Positions 32,428 to 41,064 of a stretch of DNA of 64,000 nucleotides are shown one piece after another. A program made the position numbers and the translations under genes. The number at the start of each line of letters is the position of its first letter. Position 1 is the stretch's first letter. The stretch spans positions 2,108,001-2,172,000 of the forward strand of contig NZ_CP011112.1 of the NCBI RefSeq assembly GCF_001190945.1. The letters run 5' to 3'. This DNA is from Luteipulveratus mongoliensis (GTDB lineage Bacteria; Actinomycetota; Actinomycetes; Actinomycetales; Dermatophilaceae). The notes under the pieces were generated by a model that was not told where the DNA came from, did not search any database, and was given only the letters and a program-made list of their open reading frames with translations.

Positions 32428-33897
32428 TCACACCGACATGCGACTGACGAAAGCACGCAGCTGATCGATGTTGCGGCACTCGTGCATGTCGACCACCCGC
32501 GCGTAGTCCAGCGCCAGCGAGTCGCCCGTGCCCCAAGAGGCCACCGGCTCGGGGTTGAGCCATGCGACGTGTCGTGCCTGGTCGCGGATCTGACGCAGCG
32601 CCGACAGGCGGGGCAGACCGTAGTTGGAGCGGGCGTCGCCGAGGATCAGCACGGTGCTGCGCGGTCCGATCGCCCCGAGATGCGTGCTGACGAAGCTGTC
32701 CAGTGACTGCCCGTAGCTGCTGCTCGCACCCCATCCGAAGACCTTGCGGGTGCGTACGACGGCACTGATCACGTCGTCCTCGAGGCGCGCGGCCTTGACG
32801 AGGTCGGTGATCTCATCGGTCGTGCTGACGAAGGCAAACACTCGAATCTTGTTGAACTGTGCGGAGATTGCCTGCATCAACGTCATCGTGAACCCGGAGA
32901 ACCCGGCCACCGAACCGCTCACATCGCACAACAGCACGAGGTCGGGTCGGTGCGGGCGACGACGGGCGTACGCCGGGTCGACCGGGACGCCGCCCGTCGA
33001 CATGGATCGGCGCAACGTCTTGCGGATGTCGATGCTGCCGCGGGACTGCTGCCGTTGGCGGGCGGTCAGCCGTGCGGCGAGCTTGCGCGCGAGTGGATCG
33101 ATCGTCGCGCGCATCGCGACCAGCTCGCCGCCGCCCGGTCCGAGGAAGTCGCGCTTCTCGAGCGCGTCCTGCACGGCGTAGCGCGAGATCCGTTGGCTGC
33201 CACGCACCTCGGCGTTGCGACGTCGGGCCTCGGTCTCGACCCGGCGCCGGAACGCAGCGACCCGGCCCCGCATCTCGTCCCGCTCGATCCGGTCCGTCAG
33301 CTGTTCGCGTCGCTGCGTGGCACCGCCGCCCGATCCGGCGCCCTGCCCCTGGCCTGCCGCGCCGCTGCCACCCCCGCGCTCACCTTCATCGTCCTGACCA
33401 TCGCCGTCAGCGCCCATCGCCCGGGCTCGCTCCAATGCACCGACGATCGCGGTCTGCGGAGCGAGCTGTTCGAGAGCCTGTGCGGCCGACCAGCCTGCCT
33501 CCGGGTCGTCGGGGCGAACGACGCCGAGCTGGTCGAGCGCGGTCGCCGCCAGCCGGTCGAGCTCAGCCTTGTCACCTCGAGCGAGGGCGTCCATCAGCAT
33601 GTCGCGTACGACATCGGCCGCCTCGCGAGGCGAGCTCGCCTCGTCGAGGCGCGCGTCCGGCGTACCGCTGCGAGCACCGACGGCAGCGGGGAAGTAGATG
33701 TCGAAGACCTGGTCGAAGACGTCGCGCTGCCCGGCTCGGCGGAGGAAGGCGCTCGCGAGGCCCTCCCGGAGCAGCTCTCGGTCGTCCATGCCCAGCGCCT
33801 GGATCACGGCGCCCGCATCGGCGACCTCGCTCGTACCGACCCGCAGGCCGTGTGTGCGCAGCGACGTCGCGACCTCGACGAGTCGGTGAGCGAGCAC
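32428..33897 (-). CDS. vWA domain protein (CoxE-like)
   Basis: This 489-aa protein has an N-terminal helical region (HRLVEVATSLRTHGLRVGTS), a Gly/Gln-rich linker (about 175-200) and a C-terminal von Willebrand A domain of the CoxE type. The MIDAS motif is DLVLLCDVSGSVAGFS near 325, with TVLILGDARSNYG later. Such proteins pair with MoxR AAA ATPases as metal- or cofactor-insertion chaperones; here MoxR lies 25 nt upstream. The GTG at 33897 is the first credible start after the moxR stop. Confidence 0.85.
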   Translation of the reverse strand: MLAHRLVEVATSLRTHGLRVGTSEVADAGAVIQALGMDDRELLREGLASAFLRRAGQRDVFDQVFDIYFPAAVGARSGTPDARLDEASSPREAADVVRDMLMDALARGDKAELDRLAATALDQLGVVRPDDPEAGWSAAQALEQLAPQTAIVGALERARAMGADGDGQDDEGERGGGSGAAGQGQGAGSGGGATQRREQLTDRIERDEMRGRVAAFRRRVETEARRRNAEVRGSQRISRYAVQDALEKRDFLGPGGGELVAMRATIDPLARKLAARLTARQRQQSRGSIDIRKTLRRSMSTGGVPVDPAYARRRPHRPDLVLLCDVSGSVAGFSGFTMTLMQAISAQFNKIRVFAFVSTTDEITDLVKAARLEDDVISAVVRTRKVFGWGASSSYGQSLDSFVSTHLGAIGPRSTVLILGDARSNYGLPRLSALRQIRDQARHVAWLNPEPVASWGTGDSLALDYARVVDMHECRNIDQLRAFVSRMSV

Positions 33898-33922
33898 CGA
33901 ACCCGTTGCGGCGGAAGGAGAT

Positions 33923-34810
33923 TCAGCCGGCAAGGGCGCGGTCGAGGTCGAGGTTCTTGGTGGCGGCGCTGATGTCGTCGTGGTGCTTGAGCACCACACC
34001 GAGGCTGCTGCGCACCAGCTCGGGATCGAGCTCTTCGGCACCCATCGCGATCAGGGTGCGGGCCCAGTCGACGGTCTCGGCGACCGACGGAGCCTTGCGC
34101 AGATTGAGGTCGCGCAGCGCGTTGACGACCCGGACCACGGACGTGGTCAGAGCCTCACTGAGCTCAGGCGCCTGGAGCCGCACGATGCGCTCCTCGAGCT
34201 CGGGATCGGGGTAGTCGACATGCAGGAACAGGCAGCGGCGGCGCAACGCCTCGGACAGCTCACGCGTGGCGTTGGAGGTGAGCACGACGAACGGCTGGGT
34301 GCGCGCCGTGATGGTGCCGAGCTCGGGCACCGTGACCTGGAAGTCGGACAGGATCTCCAGCAGGAGACCCTCCATCTCCTCGTCTGCCTTGTCGAGCTCG
34401 TCCACGAGCAGCACGACGGGCTTCTCGCTGCGGACCGCCTTGAGCAGCGGGCGGGCCAGCAGGAACTCCTCGGCAAAGATGTCCGAGCGCACCTCGTCCC
34501 AGGCAGCCTCGCGCTCCGCGGTGATGCGCAGCAGCTGCTTGGCGTGGTTCCACTCGTAGAGCGCGCGGGCCTCATCGACGCCCTCGTAGCACTGCAGGCG
34601 TACGAGCTCGGCGCCACTCGCGCGACTCACCGCCTTGGCGAGCTCGGTCTTGCCGACCCCAGCGGGGCCCTCGACGAGCAGTGGCTTGCCCAGCGTGTCG
34701 GCGAGGAAGACCGTGGTGGCGATCGCCGACGAGGCGAGGTAGCCGACGTCGGCGAGCGTCGTACGGGCCTGCTCGACCGACGTGAAGGTGGGCTGGTGGT
34801 CCGCGCTCAT
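33923..34810 (-). CDS. MoxR-family AAA ATPase
   Basis: This 295-aa ATPase has Walker A VEGPAGVGKTELAKAV (about 46-61), Walker B VVLLVDELDKADEEME (about 134-149), sensor 1 VVLTSNATRELSEALRRRC and the C-terminal lid. It works with vWA proteins as a chaperone that remodels a client complex. Its client may be the secreted protein encoded downstream or an enzyme encoded elsewhere. ATG 34810 has GAGG 9 nt upstream; ATG 34819 is too close to that site. Order moxR, vWA, secreted protein suggests one operon. Confidence 0.92.
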   Translation of the reverse strand: MSADHQPTFTSVEQARTTLADVGYLASSAIATTVFLADTLGKPLLVEGPAGVGKTELAKAVSRASGAELVRLQCYEGVDEARALYEWNHAKQLLRITAEREAAWDEVRSDIFAEEFLLARPLLKAVRSEKPVVLLVDELDKADEEMEGLLLEILSDFQVTVPELGTITARTQPFVVLTSNATRELSEALRRRCLFLHVDYPDPELEERIVRLQAPELSEALTTSVVRVVNALRDLNLRKAPSVAETVDWARTLIAMGAEELDPELVRSSLGVVLKHHDDISAATKNLDLDRALAG

Positions 34811-34950
34811 GCGCTCCATCCTCGCTTACGCGCCCTGAGAGCTGTCTGGTGCCAGTCCAGGCGTCGATGCGCAAGTACGACTCCGGTGCCTGCTCGCTGA
34901 CCGCGAGCCGTCGGCTGCGGGATGTCGGTGGCCGATGGCAGAGTCGGTCC

Positions 34951-35337
34951 ATGGCAGGCATACGAGATCTGAGTGGCTGGGTCGGCGTGGTGCTCAATGC
35001 GCCCGACGCCCGCACGCTGGCGGCGTTCTATCGCGATCTGCTGGGCTGGGACCTGGTCGGTGACGACCCGCACTTCGTGGCGATGGGCATGCCCGGAGCG
35101 CCGGCCAACCTGGCGTTCCAGACGGAGTCGCTCTATGAGCGGCCGACCTGGCCGGCTGAGTCGGGTAAGCAGCAGATGATGCTGCACCTTGACATCGGCG
35201 TGCGCTCGCTCGACAAGGCCGTGGAGGACGCGGTCGCGCTGGGCGCCGAGCTGCCCGAGCACCAGCCGCAGGACGATGTCCGGGTGCTGCTCGATCCGGC
35301 CGGCCACCCGTTCTGCTTGTACGTCGACACGGACTGA
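34951..35337 (+). CDS. VOC-family (glyoxalase-like) protein
   Basis: This 128-aa protein has the paired beta-alpha-beta-beta-beta layout of vicinal-oxygen-chelate proteins: GVVLNAPDARTLAAFYRDLL at the start, then QQMMLHLDIGVRSLDKAVED, and RVLLDPAGHPFCLYVD at the end. The first metal-ligand position is not His, so activity as a glyoxalase is doubtful; a binding or resistance role is possible. ATG 34951 lies 7 nt after CAGAGT, perhaps a weak leaderless -10. Confidence 0.85.
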   Translation: MAGIRDLSGWVGVVLNAPDARTLAAFYRDLLGWDLVGDDPHFVAMGMPGAPANLAFQTESLYERPTWPAESGKQQMMLHLDIGVRSLDKAVEDAVALGAELPEHQPQDDVRVLLDPAGHPFCLYVDTD

Positions 35338-35373
35338 TTGCACCGCACCGGACTACCCGCCCAGGCACGGCCG

Positions 35374-35455
35374 ACTACCCCGCCGATCGGGCCACTGGTA
35401 GGGGTGGAATGACCAGCGAACTCACACCCGCCAGTGCACAAAACGGCGGGGTAGT
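35374..35455. repeat. Nested long inverted repeat between convergent genes
   Basis: ACTACCCCGCCG (35374-35385) and CGGCGGGGTAGT (35444-35455) are exact 12-nt complements. Inside them CACTGGTAGGGGTG (35393-35406) and CACACCCGCCAGTG (35423-35436) form a second, imperfect stem. The structure fills most of the gap between the VOC and merR 3' ends. It may be a two-way terminator or a mobile palindrome. Confidence 0.75.
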
Positions 35456-35474
35456 GGTGACGGGAGAGGTTGGC

Positions 35475-35885
35475 CTACTCGCTCGTGAGCGAACGCAGGT
35501 CGGCTTGGCAGCGGCGTTCGAGGGTGGACAGCTCGGCGAGGGAGTCCTCGATGTCCTGCCGGCGACGCTCCAGGTCGGCCCGCCGGTCCGCGATCTGATC
35601 GAGCAGGTAGGTGAGCTGACCCGCCTCACCGGGCTGCTCGTCGTACATGTCGATGATCGTGCGAATTTCCTCCAACGGGAAGCCGATTCGCTTGCCACGC
35701 ACGATCAGCGCGAGCCGCGTGCGATCGCGCCGATGGAAGATCCGGACCGTGCCGCGTCGCTCGGGCGTGACGAGCCCGAGCTCCTCGTAATGACGGATCG
35801 TCCGGTGCGTCACCTCGAACTCGTCGGCCAGCTCGGCGATCGACCACGTTCGGGTCGTCTCGACAGCAGCGGGCCGGGTTGTCAT
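35475..35885 (-). CDS. MerR-family regulator of acyl-CoA catabolism
   Basis: This 136-aa protein has a MerR winged HTH (WSIAELADEFEVTHRTIRHYEELGLVTPERRGTVRIF without a break, about 14-50) and a coiled-coil dimer helix (LLDQIADRRADLERRRQDIED). It lacks Cys ligands for metals. It is divergent from an acyl-CoA dehydrogenase/carboxylase operon, with a perfect palindrome between them, the layout of LiuR-type regulators of branched-chain acyl-CoA breakdown. Autoregulation is likely because the palindrome is 19 nt from its start. Confidence 0.87.
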   Translation of the reverse strand: MTTRPAAVETTRTWSIAELADEFEVTHRTIRHYEELGLVTPERRGTVRIFHRRDRTRLALIVRGKRIGFPLEEIRTIIDMYDEQPGEAGQLTYLLDQIADRRADLERRRQDIEDSLAELSTLERRCQADLRSLTSE

Positions 35886-35903
35886 AGCGCCCCAGCGTGC
35901 TTT

Positions 35904-35919
35904 ACGTTGACGTCAACGT
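35904..35919. promoter_or_regulatory. Probable MerR (LiuR-like) operator
   Basis: ACGTTGACGTCAACGT is a perfect 16-nt palindrome in the 93-nt divergent gap, flanked by TT and CAA. LiuR-type MerR proteins are known to bind ACGT-rich palindromes before acyl-CoA catabolic genes. It is 19 nt upstream of merR and 59 nt upstream of the dehydrogenase. Confidence 0.7.
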
Positions 35920-35978
35920 CAAGTACGTGACCGCAGTCACCTCTGTGGTCGCCGTCGAGAAAAGGTGCGATCCCGCCG

Positions 35979-37160
35979 ATGTTCGAGCTGACCAAGGACC
36001 ACGAGGACTTTCGCCGCGTCGTACGCGACTTCGCTGAGCGAGAGGTCGCCCCGCACATCGCCCAGTGGGACCGGGACCACCACTTCCCCTCGCACCTGGT
36101 GCCGCAGATGGGTGAGCTCGGATTCTTCGGCCTGGTCGTGCCGGAGGAGTACGGCGGCGCCGGGCTCGAGGAGGGCGGCTTCACCTACCTCTGCCTCGCT
36201 ATCGAGGAGCTCGGACGGGTCGACCAGTCCGTCGGCATCACGCTGTCGGCCGGCGTCGGCCTCGGCATCAACCCGATCCTGACCTACGGCACCGACGAGC
36301 AGAAGAAGGCCTTCCTGCCTGACCTCGTCGCGGGCAAGACGCTTGCCGGTTTCGGACTGACCGAGCCGGACGCAGGCTCGGACGCCGGCGCCACGCGTAC
36401 CCGGGCCGCTCTGGCCGACGGCCAGTGGACCATCAACGGTGCCAAGGCGTTCATCACCAACTCGGGCACGGACCGTACGTCGGTGGTCACCGTCACCGCC
36501 AAGACCGGTGAGCGTGCGGACGGGCGTCCTGAGATCAGCGCGATCATGGTGCCGTCCGGCACGGAGGGCTTCACCGTCGAGCCGGCGTACGACAAGCTCG
36601 GCTGGCACGCCTCCGACACGCATGGCCTGACGTTCACGAATTGTGCTGTGCCAGAAGGCAATCTGCTGGGGGAGCGGGGCGCTGGCTTCAAGCAGTTCCT
36701 CAAGACGCTGGACGACGGCCGAGTGGCGATTTCCGCGCTCGCGGTCGGTCTCGCGCAGGCGTGCCTCGAGCAGGTGACCGAGTACTCCAAGACGCGCACG
36801 GCGTTCGGCAAGCCCATCGGCATCAACCAGGGCGTGTCCTTCCAGGTGTCCGACCTCGCGGTCATGGTCGAGGCAGCGCGGCTCCTGACCTATAAGGCCG
36901 CCTGGCTCAAGGACGAGCTGGAGGCCGGTCGGCGCTCGGTCGCCGAGGTCAAGCAGGCGGCCGCGATCTGCAAGCTCTACTCGACCGAGGCTGCGGTGAC
37001 CGCGACCCGCATCGCAACACAGATCTTCGGTGGCAACGGCTTCATGGAGGAGTACCCCGTGGCACGGTTCTACCGTGACGCCAAGATCCTGGAGATCGGT
37101 GAGGGTACGTCCGAGGTGCAGCGCATGGTGATCGCGCGCGGGCTGGGACTGCCGCAGTGA
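35979..37160 (+). CDS. Acyl-CoA dehydrogenase
   Basis: This 393-aa flavoenzyme introduces a 2,3 double bond into an acyl-CoA. It has VPEEYGGAGLEEGG, GFGLTEPDAGSDAG, WTINGAKAFITNSG and the C-terminal RDAKILEIGEGTSEVQR, where the Glu of GEGTSE is at the usual catalytic-base position. Length is standard. The next gene overlaps by 4 nt and encodes a carboxylase beta subunit, which together with the MerR regulator suggests branched-chain (leucine- or isoprenoid-like) acyl-CoA degradation. Substrate is not settled. Confidence 0.93.
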   Translation: MFELTKDHEDFRRVVRDFAEREVAPHIAQWDRDHHFPSHLVPQMGELGFFGLVVPEEYGGAGLEEGGFTYLCLAIEELGRVDQSVGITLSAGVGLGINPILTYGTDEQKKAFLPDLVAGKTLAGFGLTEPDAGSDAGATRTRAALADGQWTINGAKAFITNSGTDRTSVVTVTAKTGERADGRPEISAIMVPSGTEGFTVEPAYDKLGWHASDTHGLTFTNCAVPEGNLLGERGAGFKQFLKTLDDGRVAISALAVGLAQACLEQVTEYSKTRTAFGKPIGINQGVSFQVSDLAVMVEAARLLTYKAAWLKDELEAGRRSVAEVKQAAAICKLYSTEAAVTATRIATQIFGGNGFMEEYPVARFYRDAKILEIGEGTSEVQRMVIARGLGLPQ

Positions 37161-38710
37161 CCGAGCACCCGACAGACCCCAGGGTCGAAGACGTACGCGG
37201 GCGGCTCAAGGCGGCGTACGACGCGTCGGCCACGCCGCCGGAGAAGGCCAAGGCCAAGCTCGACTCCCAGAACAAGCTCTACGTGCGCGACCGGATCGCG
37301 CTGCTCTTCGACGAGGGCAGCTTCGTCGAGGACGGCCGCTATGCCAACGCCACGGCGCAGGGCCTGCCTGCGGACGGTGTCGTCACCGGTCGGGGCACGG
37401 TCGATGGCCGTGCCGCGATCGTGGTCGCCAACGACCCAACCGTGAAGGCCGGCTCGTGGGGCGCGCGCACGGTCGAGAAGATCGTCCGCGCGACCGAGGC
37501 CGCGCTCCGCGAGGAGCTGCCGGTCTTCTGGTTCGTCGACTCCGCCGGTGCGCGCATCACCGATCAGGTCGAGCTGTTCCCGGGCCGTCGCGGCGCAGGG
37601 CGGATCTTCCACAACCAGGTGGCGCTGTCGGGCAAGGTCCCGCAGATCTGCTGCCTGTTCGGGCCGTCGGCCGCCGGCGGCGCCTACATCCCGAGCTTCA
37701 CCGACATCATCGTCATGGTCGAGGGCAACGCGTCGATGTACCTCGGTAGCCCCCGCATGGCCGAGATGGTCGTCGGCGAGAAGGTCACGCTCGAGGAGAT
37801 GGGCGGTGCGCGGATGCACTGCACCGTCAGTGGCGTCGGCGACCTGCTCGCCTCCGACGACACCGAGGCGATCGAGCTCGCCAAGCTGTACTTCTCCTAC
37901 GTCCCGTCGTCCTGGCAGGTCGAGCCGCCGTCGTACGTCGGTGAGGAGCCCGCGGAGCCGCTCACCCCGCGTACGGTCCCGGAGGTCGAGTCCCAGCCGT
38001 TCGACGTGCACGAGGTCATCGACGGGCTGGTCGACGACGACAGCTTCTTCGAGATCAAGCCGTTGTTCGCGGCTGAGCTGGTTGTCGGGTTCGGTCGGAT
38101 GGACGGCAAAACCGTTGGCATCGTTGCGAATAACTCGATGGTCAAGGGCGGTGTGCTGTTCACCGACAGTGCGGACAAGGCCTCGCGCTTCATCTGGATG
38201 TGCGACGCCTACTCGATCCCGCTGATCTACCTGACCGATGTGCCGGGCTTCATGATCGGCTCCGAGGTCGAGCGCGGCGGCATCATCCGGCACGGCGCCA
38301 AGATGGTCTCGGCCGTCTCCTCGGCGACCGTGCCGCAGTTCTGCGTCGTGCTGCGCAAGGCCTACGGCGCCGGTCTCTATGCCATGGCCGGGCCCGGTTT
38401 CGGGCCGGATGCCACGCTCGCGCTGCCGACTGCGCGGATCGCCGTCATGGGTGCCGAGGCGGCCGTGAATGCGGTGTACGCCAACAAGATTGCCGCCATC
38501 GAGGACGAGGCGGAGCGAGCGGCATTCATCGCGAAGATGCGCGAGGAGTACCTCGAGGACGTCGACATCGAACGCCTCGCGGCCGACCTCGTGATCGACG
38601 GCATCATCGAGGCCGACGAGCTGCGCGCCGAGCTGCTCAAACGACTGCAGTATGCCTCCCGTCGCGACCGCGCCTTCAGCACCCGGCGGCGGGCCATCCC
38701 GCCCGTCTGA
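37157..38710 (+). CDS. Acyl-CoA carboxylase beta subunit (carboxyltransferase)
   Basis: This 517-aa carboxyltransferase has the two crotonase-like halves of the AccD/PccB/MccB family: VVTGRGTVDGRAAIVVANDP, FVDSAGARITDQVELFPGRR, GPSAAGGAYIPSFTDIIVMV, then VPGFMIGSEVERGGIIRHGA and KAYGAGLYAMAGPGFGPD. It overlaps the dehydrogenase gene (GTGA). No alpha subunit is encoded beside it, so it would need AccA3 (26.4-28.2 kb) or another alpha subunit. A methylcrotonyl-CoA-like substrate is suggested by context only. Confidence 0.9.
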   Translation: MTEHPTDPRVEDVRGRLKAAYDASATPPEKAKAKLDSQNKLYVRDRIALLFDEGSFVEDGRYANATAQGLPADGVVTGRGTVDGRAAIVVANDPTVKAGSWGARTVEKIVRATEAALREELPVFWFVDSAGARITDQVELFPGRRGAGRIFHNQVALSGKVPQICCLFGPSAAGGAYIPSFTDIIVMVEGNASMYLGSPRMAEMVVGEKVTLEEMGGARMHCTVSGVGDLLASDDTEAIELAKLYFSYVPSSWQVEPPSYVGEEPAEPLTPRTVPEVESQPFDVHEVIDGLVDDDSFFEIKPLFAAELVVGFGRMDGKTVGIVANNSMVKGGVLFTDSADKASRFIWMCDAYSIPLIYLTDVPGFMIGSEVERGGIIRHGAKMVSAVSSATVPQFCVVLRKAYGAGLYAMAGPGFGPDATLALPTARIAVMGAEAAVNAVYANKIAAIEDEAERAAFIAKMREEYLEDVDIERLAADLVIDGIIEADELRAELLKRLQYASRRDRAFSTRRRAIPPV

Positions 38711-38918
38711 GTCGGCTTGCTGGGACGTTTGTTTGGCGTTTCAGCGACATTCACACCGGATCGTCCAGGGGGCGATTTAGGGCGACTTCCAAGGCTCATC
38801 TGGACCATGTCCAGTCGGTACGTTGAAGTCGGCGGGCCGGTCCGTGCCGACTCGCGAGGTCACCAGTACGACGTATCGGTCTGGGGCGTATGCAGGCCGA
38901 TTCGAAGGAGGTACGGGG

Positions 38919-40343
38919 GTGAGCTCCGACGGCGATTCTGCGGGTCGCAGGCTGTGGTCGATCCCGGCCTGGCGCTACGCGTTCCCCGCTGCCGTCATCT
39001 CCAAGCTCGGCGACCTCGTCTTCGACCTCACGATCGTCCTGTGGATCAGCACCGACATCGCCAAGGGTGAGACCTGGGCGCCCGCCGCTGTCGGCGGGGT
39101 GCTGATCGCGGCCGCTCTGCCGGTTCTGCTGGTCGGGCCCATCGCCGGCGTCTACGCCGATCGGTCCGACCGTCACGCGATCCTGGTGCGTAGCAACGCC
39201 GTTCAGGCCATCGCGATCGCAAGCCTGCTGCTGATCCCGATCCTCGGCGACCGGCTCAGCCGGACGGCCGACCTGGTCTGGATCTTTGCCGCGATCGTGC
39301 TCACGAGCGCGGCCGGTCAGTTCTTCACGCAGGCACGCACGGCGATGATCGCCAAGACGATCCCGGACGAGCTGCGCACGTCGGCGTACTCACGGCAGGG
39401 CTCGGCCAACAGCCTTCTGGCGATTGCCGGTCCGCCCCTGGCCGCGCCGCTCTACGTCGCGCTCGGCGCCAGTGCCGCCCTGACCGTCAACGCACTGTCG
39501 TTCGTGGTGTCCTCGATCCTGCTGGGCCTCGTGAAGTGGGACTCCAAGCCCGACCATGCCGCCGCCGCGCAGTCGTTCTGGGACTCGCTGCGGGCCGGCA
39601 TCCGCACCGTGTCGACGCACCGGCTGCTGCTGGCCGTCACGATCGCGCTGACGATCGTCACGTTCGCGACCGGCATGATCAACGTGCTCGAGGTCTTCTT
39701 CGTCACCGACGTGCTGCACAGGCAAGCGGGACTGCTCGGAGTGCTGCTCATGTGTTTCGCGATCGGCACTCTGGTCGGCACCCTGACGGCGCCGCGCATC
39801 GAGCGGCGGCTCAGCGCGGCCTCGATCTTCGTGTGGTCACTGATCCTGGTCGGAATCGGCATCGTGCTCTACTCGCGGATGACCTCGATCGTCCCGGCGG
39901 TCGTGCTGTTCTTCCTGCTGGCCATCCCGCTGGGTGCGGCCAACACGGTGTTCATGCCGATGATCATGCGCTCGGTGCCGTCCGAGCTGCTCGGGCGCGC
40001 GACGGTCGCCATCTCGGTGTTTCCGACTGTCGCGAGCCTGGCCTCGATGGGCGCGACCGCGTGGGTGGTCAGCACCGTCATGCAGGACCTGGACACTGAT
40101 GTCGCGGGCCTGCACTTCGGACCCGTCGACACGGTTTTCACGGTCTCCGGGCTGATCATGATCGCCACGGGTCTGCTGGTGTGGCGCCCGATCGCGGCGG
40201 CGCAGTCCGACCGGACTGGGACGCCTGGCCGCTCTGGGACGCCTGGCCGCACCGTCGGGGCGGATGGTCCGGACTCGTCTCACACGATGCGCGCTGCGAC
40301 GACGCGCCCCCGACGTACGGCCGGCAAGCACTTCGCCAAGTGA
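38919..40343 (+). CDS. MFS transporter
   Basis: This 474-aa protein has about twelve transmembrane segments and the MFS loop motif in GVYADRSDRHAILVRSN. It resembles the enterobactin-exporter/MFS_3 type (AGPPLAAPLYVALGASAALT). The GTG at 38919 is fixed by AAGGAGGT (38905-38912) 6 nt upstream, the best ribosome site in the window. The C-terminal tail has an 18-bp in-frame tandem repeat (GTPGRSGTPGRT). The 208 nt before it contain nothing else I can identify. Substrate unknown. Confidence 0.9.
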   Translation: MSSDGDSAGRRLWSIPAWRYAFPAAVISKLGDLVFDLTIVLWISTDIAKGETWAPAAVGGVLIAAALPVLLVGPIAGVYADRSDRHAILVRSNAVQAIAIASLLLIPILGDRLSRTADLVWIFAAIVLTSAAGQFFTQARTAMIAKTIPDELRTSAYSRQGSANSLLAIAGPPLAAPLYVALGASAALTVNALSFVVSSILLGLVKWDSKPDHAAAAQSFWDSLRAGIRTVSTHRLLLAVTIALTIVTFATGMINVLEVFFVTDVLHRQAGLLGVLLMCFAIGTLVGTLTAPRIERRLSAASIFVWSLILVGIGIVLYSRMTSIVPAVVLFFLLAIPLGAANTVFMPMIMRSVPSELLGRATVAISVFPTVASLASMGATAWVVSTVMQDLDTDVAGLHFGPVDTVFTVSGLIMIATGLLVWRPIAAAQSDRTGTPGRSGTPGRTVGADGPDSSHTMRAATTRPRRTAGKHFAK

Positions 40344-40365
40344 CCTGAGCGGCGTACGGCTCAGG
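40344..40365. terminator. Hairpin between convergent MFS and maf genes
   Basis: CCTGAGC (40344-40350) and GCTCAGG (40359-40365) pair around GGCGTACG, right after the MFS stop and overlapping the maf stop. It is suited to stop transcription from both sides. Confidence 0.6.
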
Positions 40366-41011
40366 CGCGCAGGTCGTGCCAAGCGATGTCGATCTCGGTC
40401 AGCATCTCGCGGACCAACGGAAGGCTGAGGCCGACGACGTTGTGGTAGTCGCCCTCGATGCCCCGGACATACGCGCCGCCGAGACCGTCGATCTTGAAAG
40501 CCCCTGCTACGTCTAGGGGTTCGCCGGTTGCGACGTACGCCGCGATCTCGTCTGCGGTCAGCGTCGCGAAGTGCACGGTCGTCGAGGCCACCGCCCCGAA
40601 GGTGGCACCCGTACCGTCGTCGCGGTTGTCGATCACCCAGTGGCCGGAGTGCAGTACGCCCGACTGGCCGCTCATCTGGGCCCAGCGCTCAGCGGCCTCC
40701 GCGGCGTCGGCGGGCTTGCCGTAGGTCTGACCGTCCAGCTCCAGCACCGAGTCGCAGCCGAGGACAACAGGGCTCTCGGGTACGTCGTCGGGCTCGTTGT
40801 CCGTGATGGTCGCCGCGACCGCCTCGCACTTGGCCCGCGCGAGCAGCAGCGCGACGTCCTCCGGTGCCAGCTCGCCGAACTCGGTCTCGGCGCGTTGCAC
40901 GAGAGCCGGCTCGTCGACGTCGGACACCACGACGGTGGGCTCGACGCCCGCGCTGCGCAGCGTTGCGAGACGGGCAGGTGAGGCCGAGGCCAGGACCAGG
41001 GGGATCGCCAT
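40361..41011 (-). CDS. maf: Maf nucleotide pyrophosphatase
   Basis: This 216-aa Maf/Ham1-fold enzyme hydrolyses non-canonical or excess nucleoside triphosphates. It has LASASPARLATLRSAG at the N-terminus, VVLGCDSVLELDGQTYGKP and the C-terminal GIEGDYHNVVGLSLP. The ATG is 6 nt after TACCCT (41023-41018), so the mRNA is probably leaderless. In mycobacteria maf follows accD5-accE5; here it is 11.6 kb from accE. Confidence 0.92.
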   Translation of the reverse strand: MAIPLVLASASPARLATLRSAGVEPTVVVSDVDEPALVQRAETEFGELAPEDVALLLARAKCEAVAATITDNEPDDVPESPVVLGCDSVLELDGQTYGKPADAAEAAERWAQMSGQSGVLHSGHWVIDNRDDGTGATFGAVASTTVHFATLTADEIAAYVATGEPLDVAGAFKIDGLGGAYVRGIEGDYHNVVGLSLPLVREMLTEIDIAWHDLRA

Positions 41012-41064
41012 GCCCAGAGGGTAGCGACGCCCACGCGACGCCCGCGCGACGCCTGCGCGACGCG

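Noticed and set aside
38711-38918. A small gene between the carboxylase and MFS genes
   Set aside because: No frame there has a start with ribosome site and a credible protein; I see only the MFS ribosome site.
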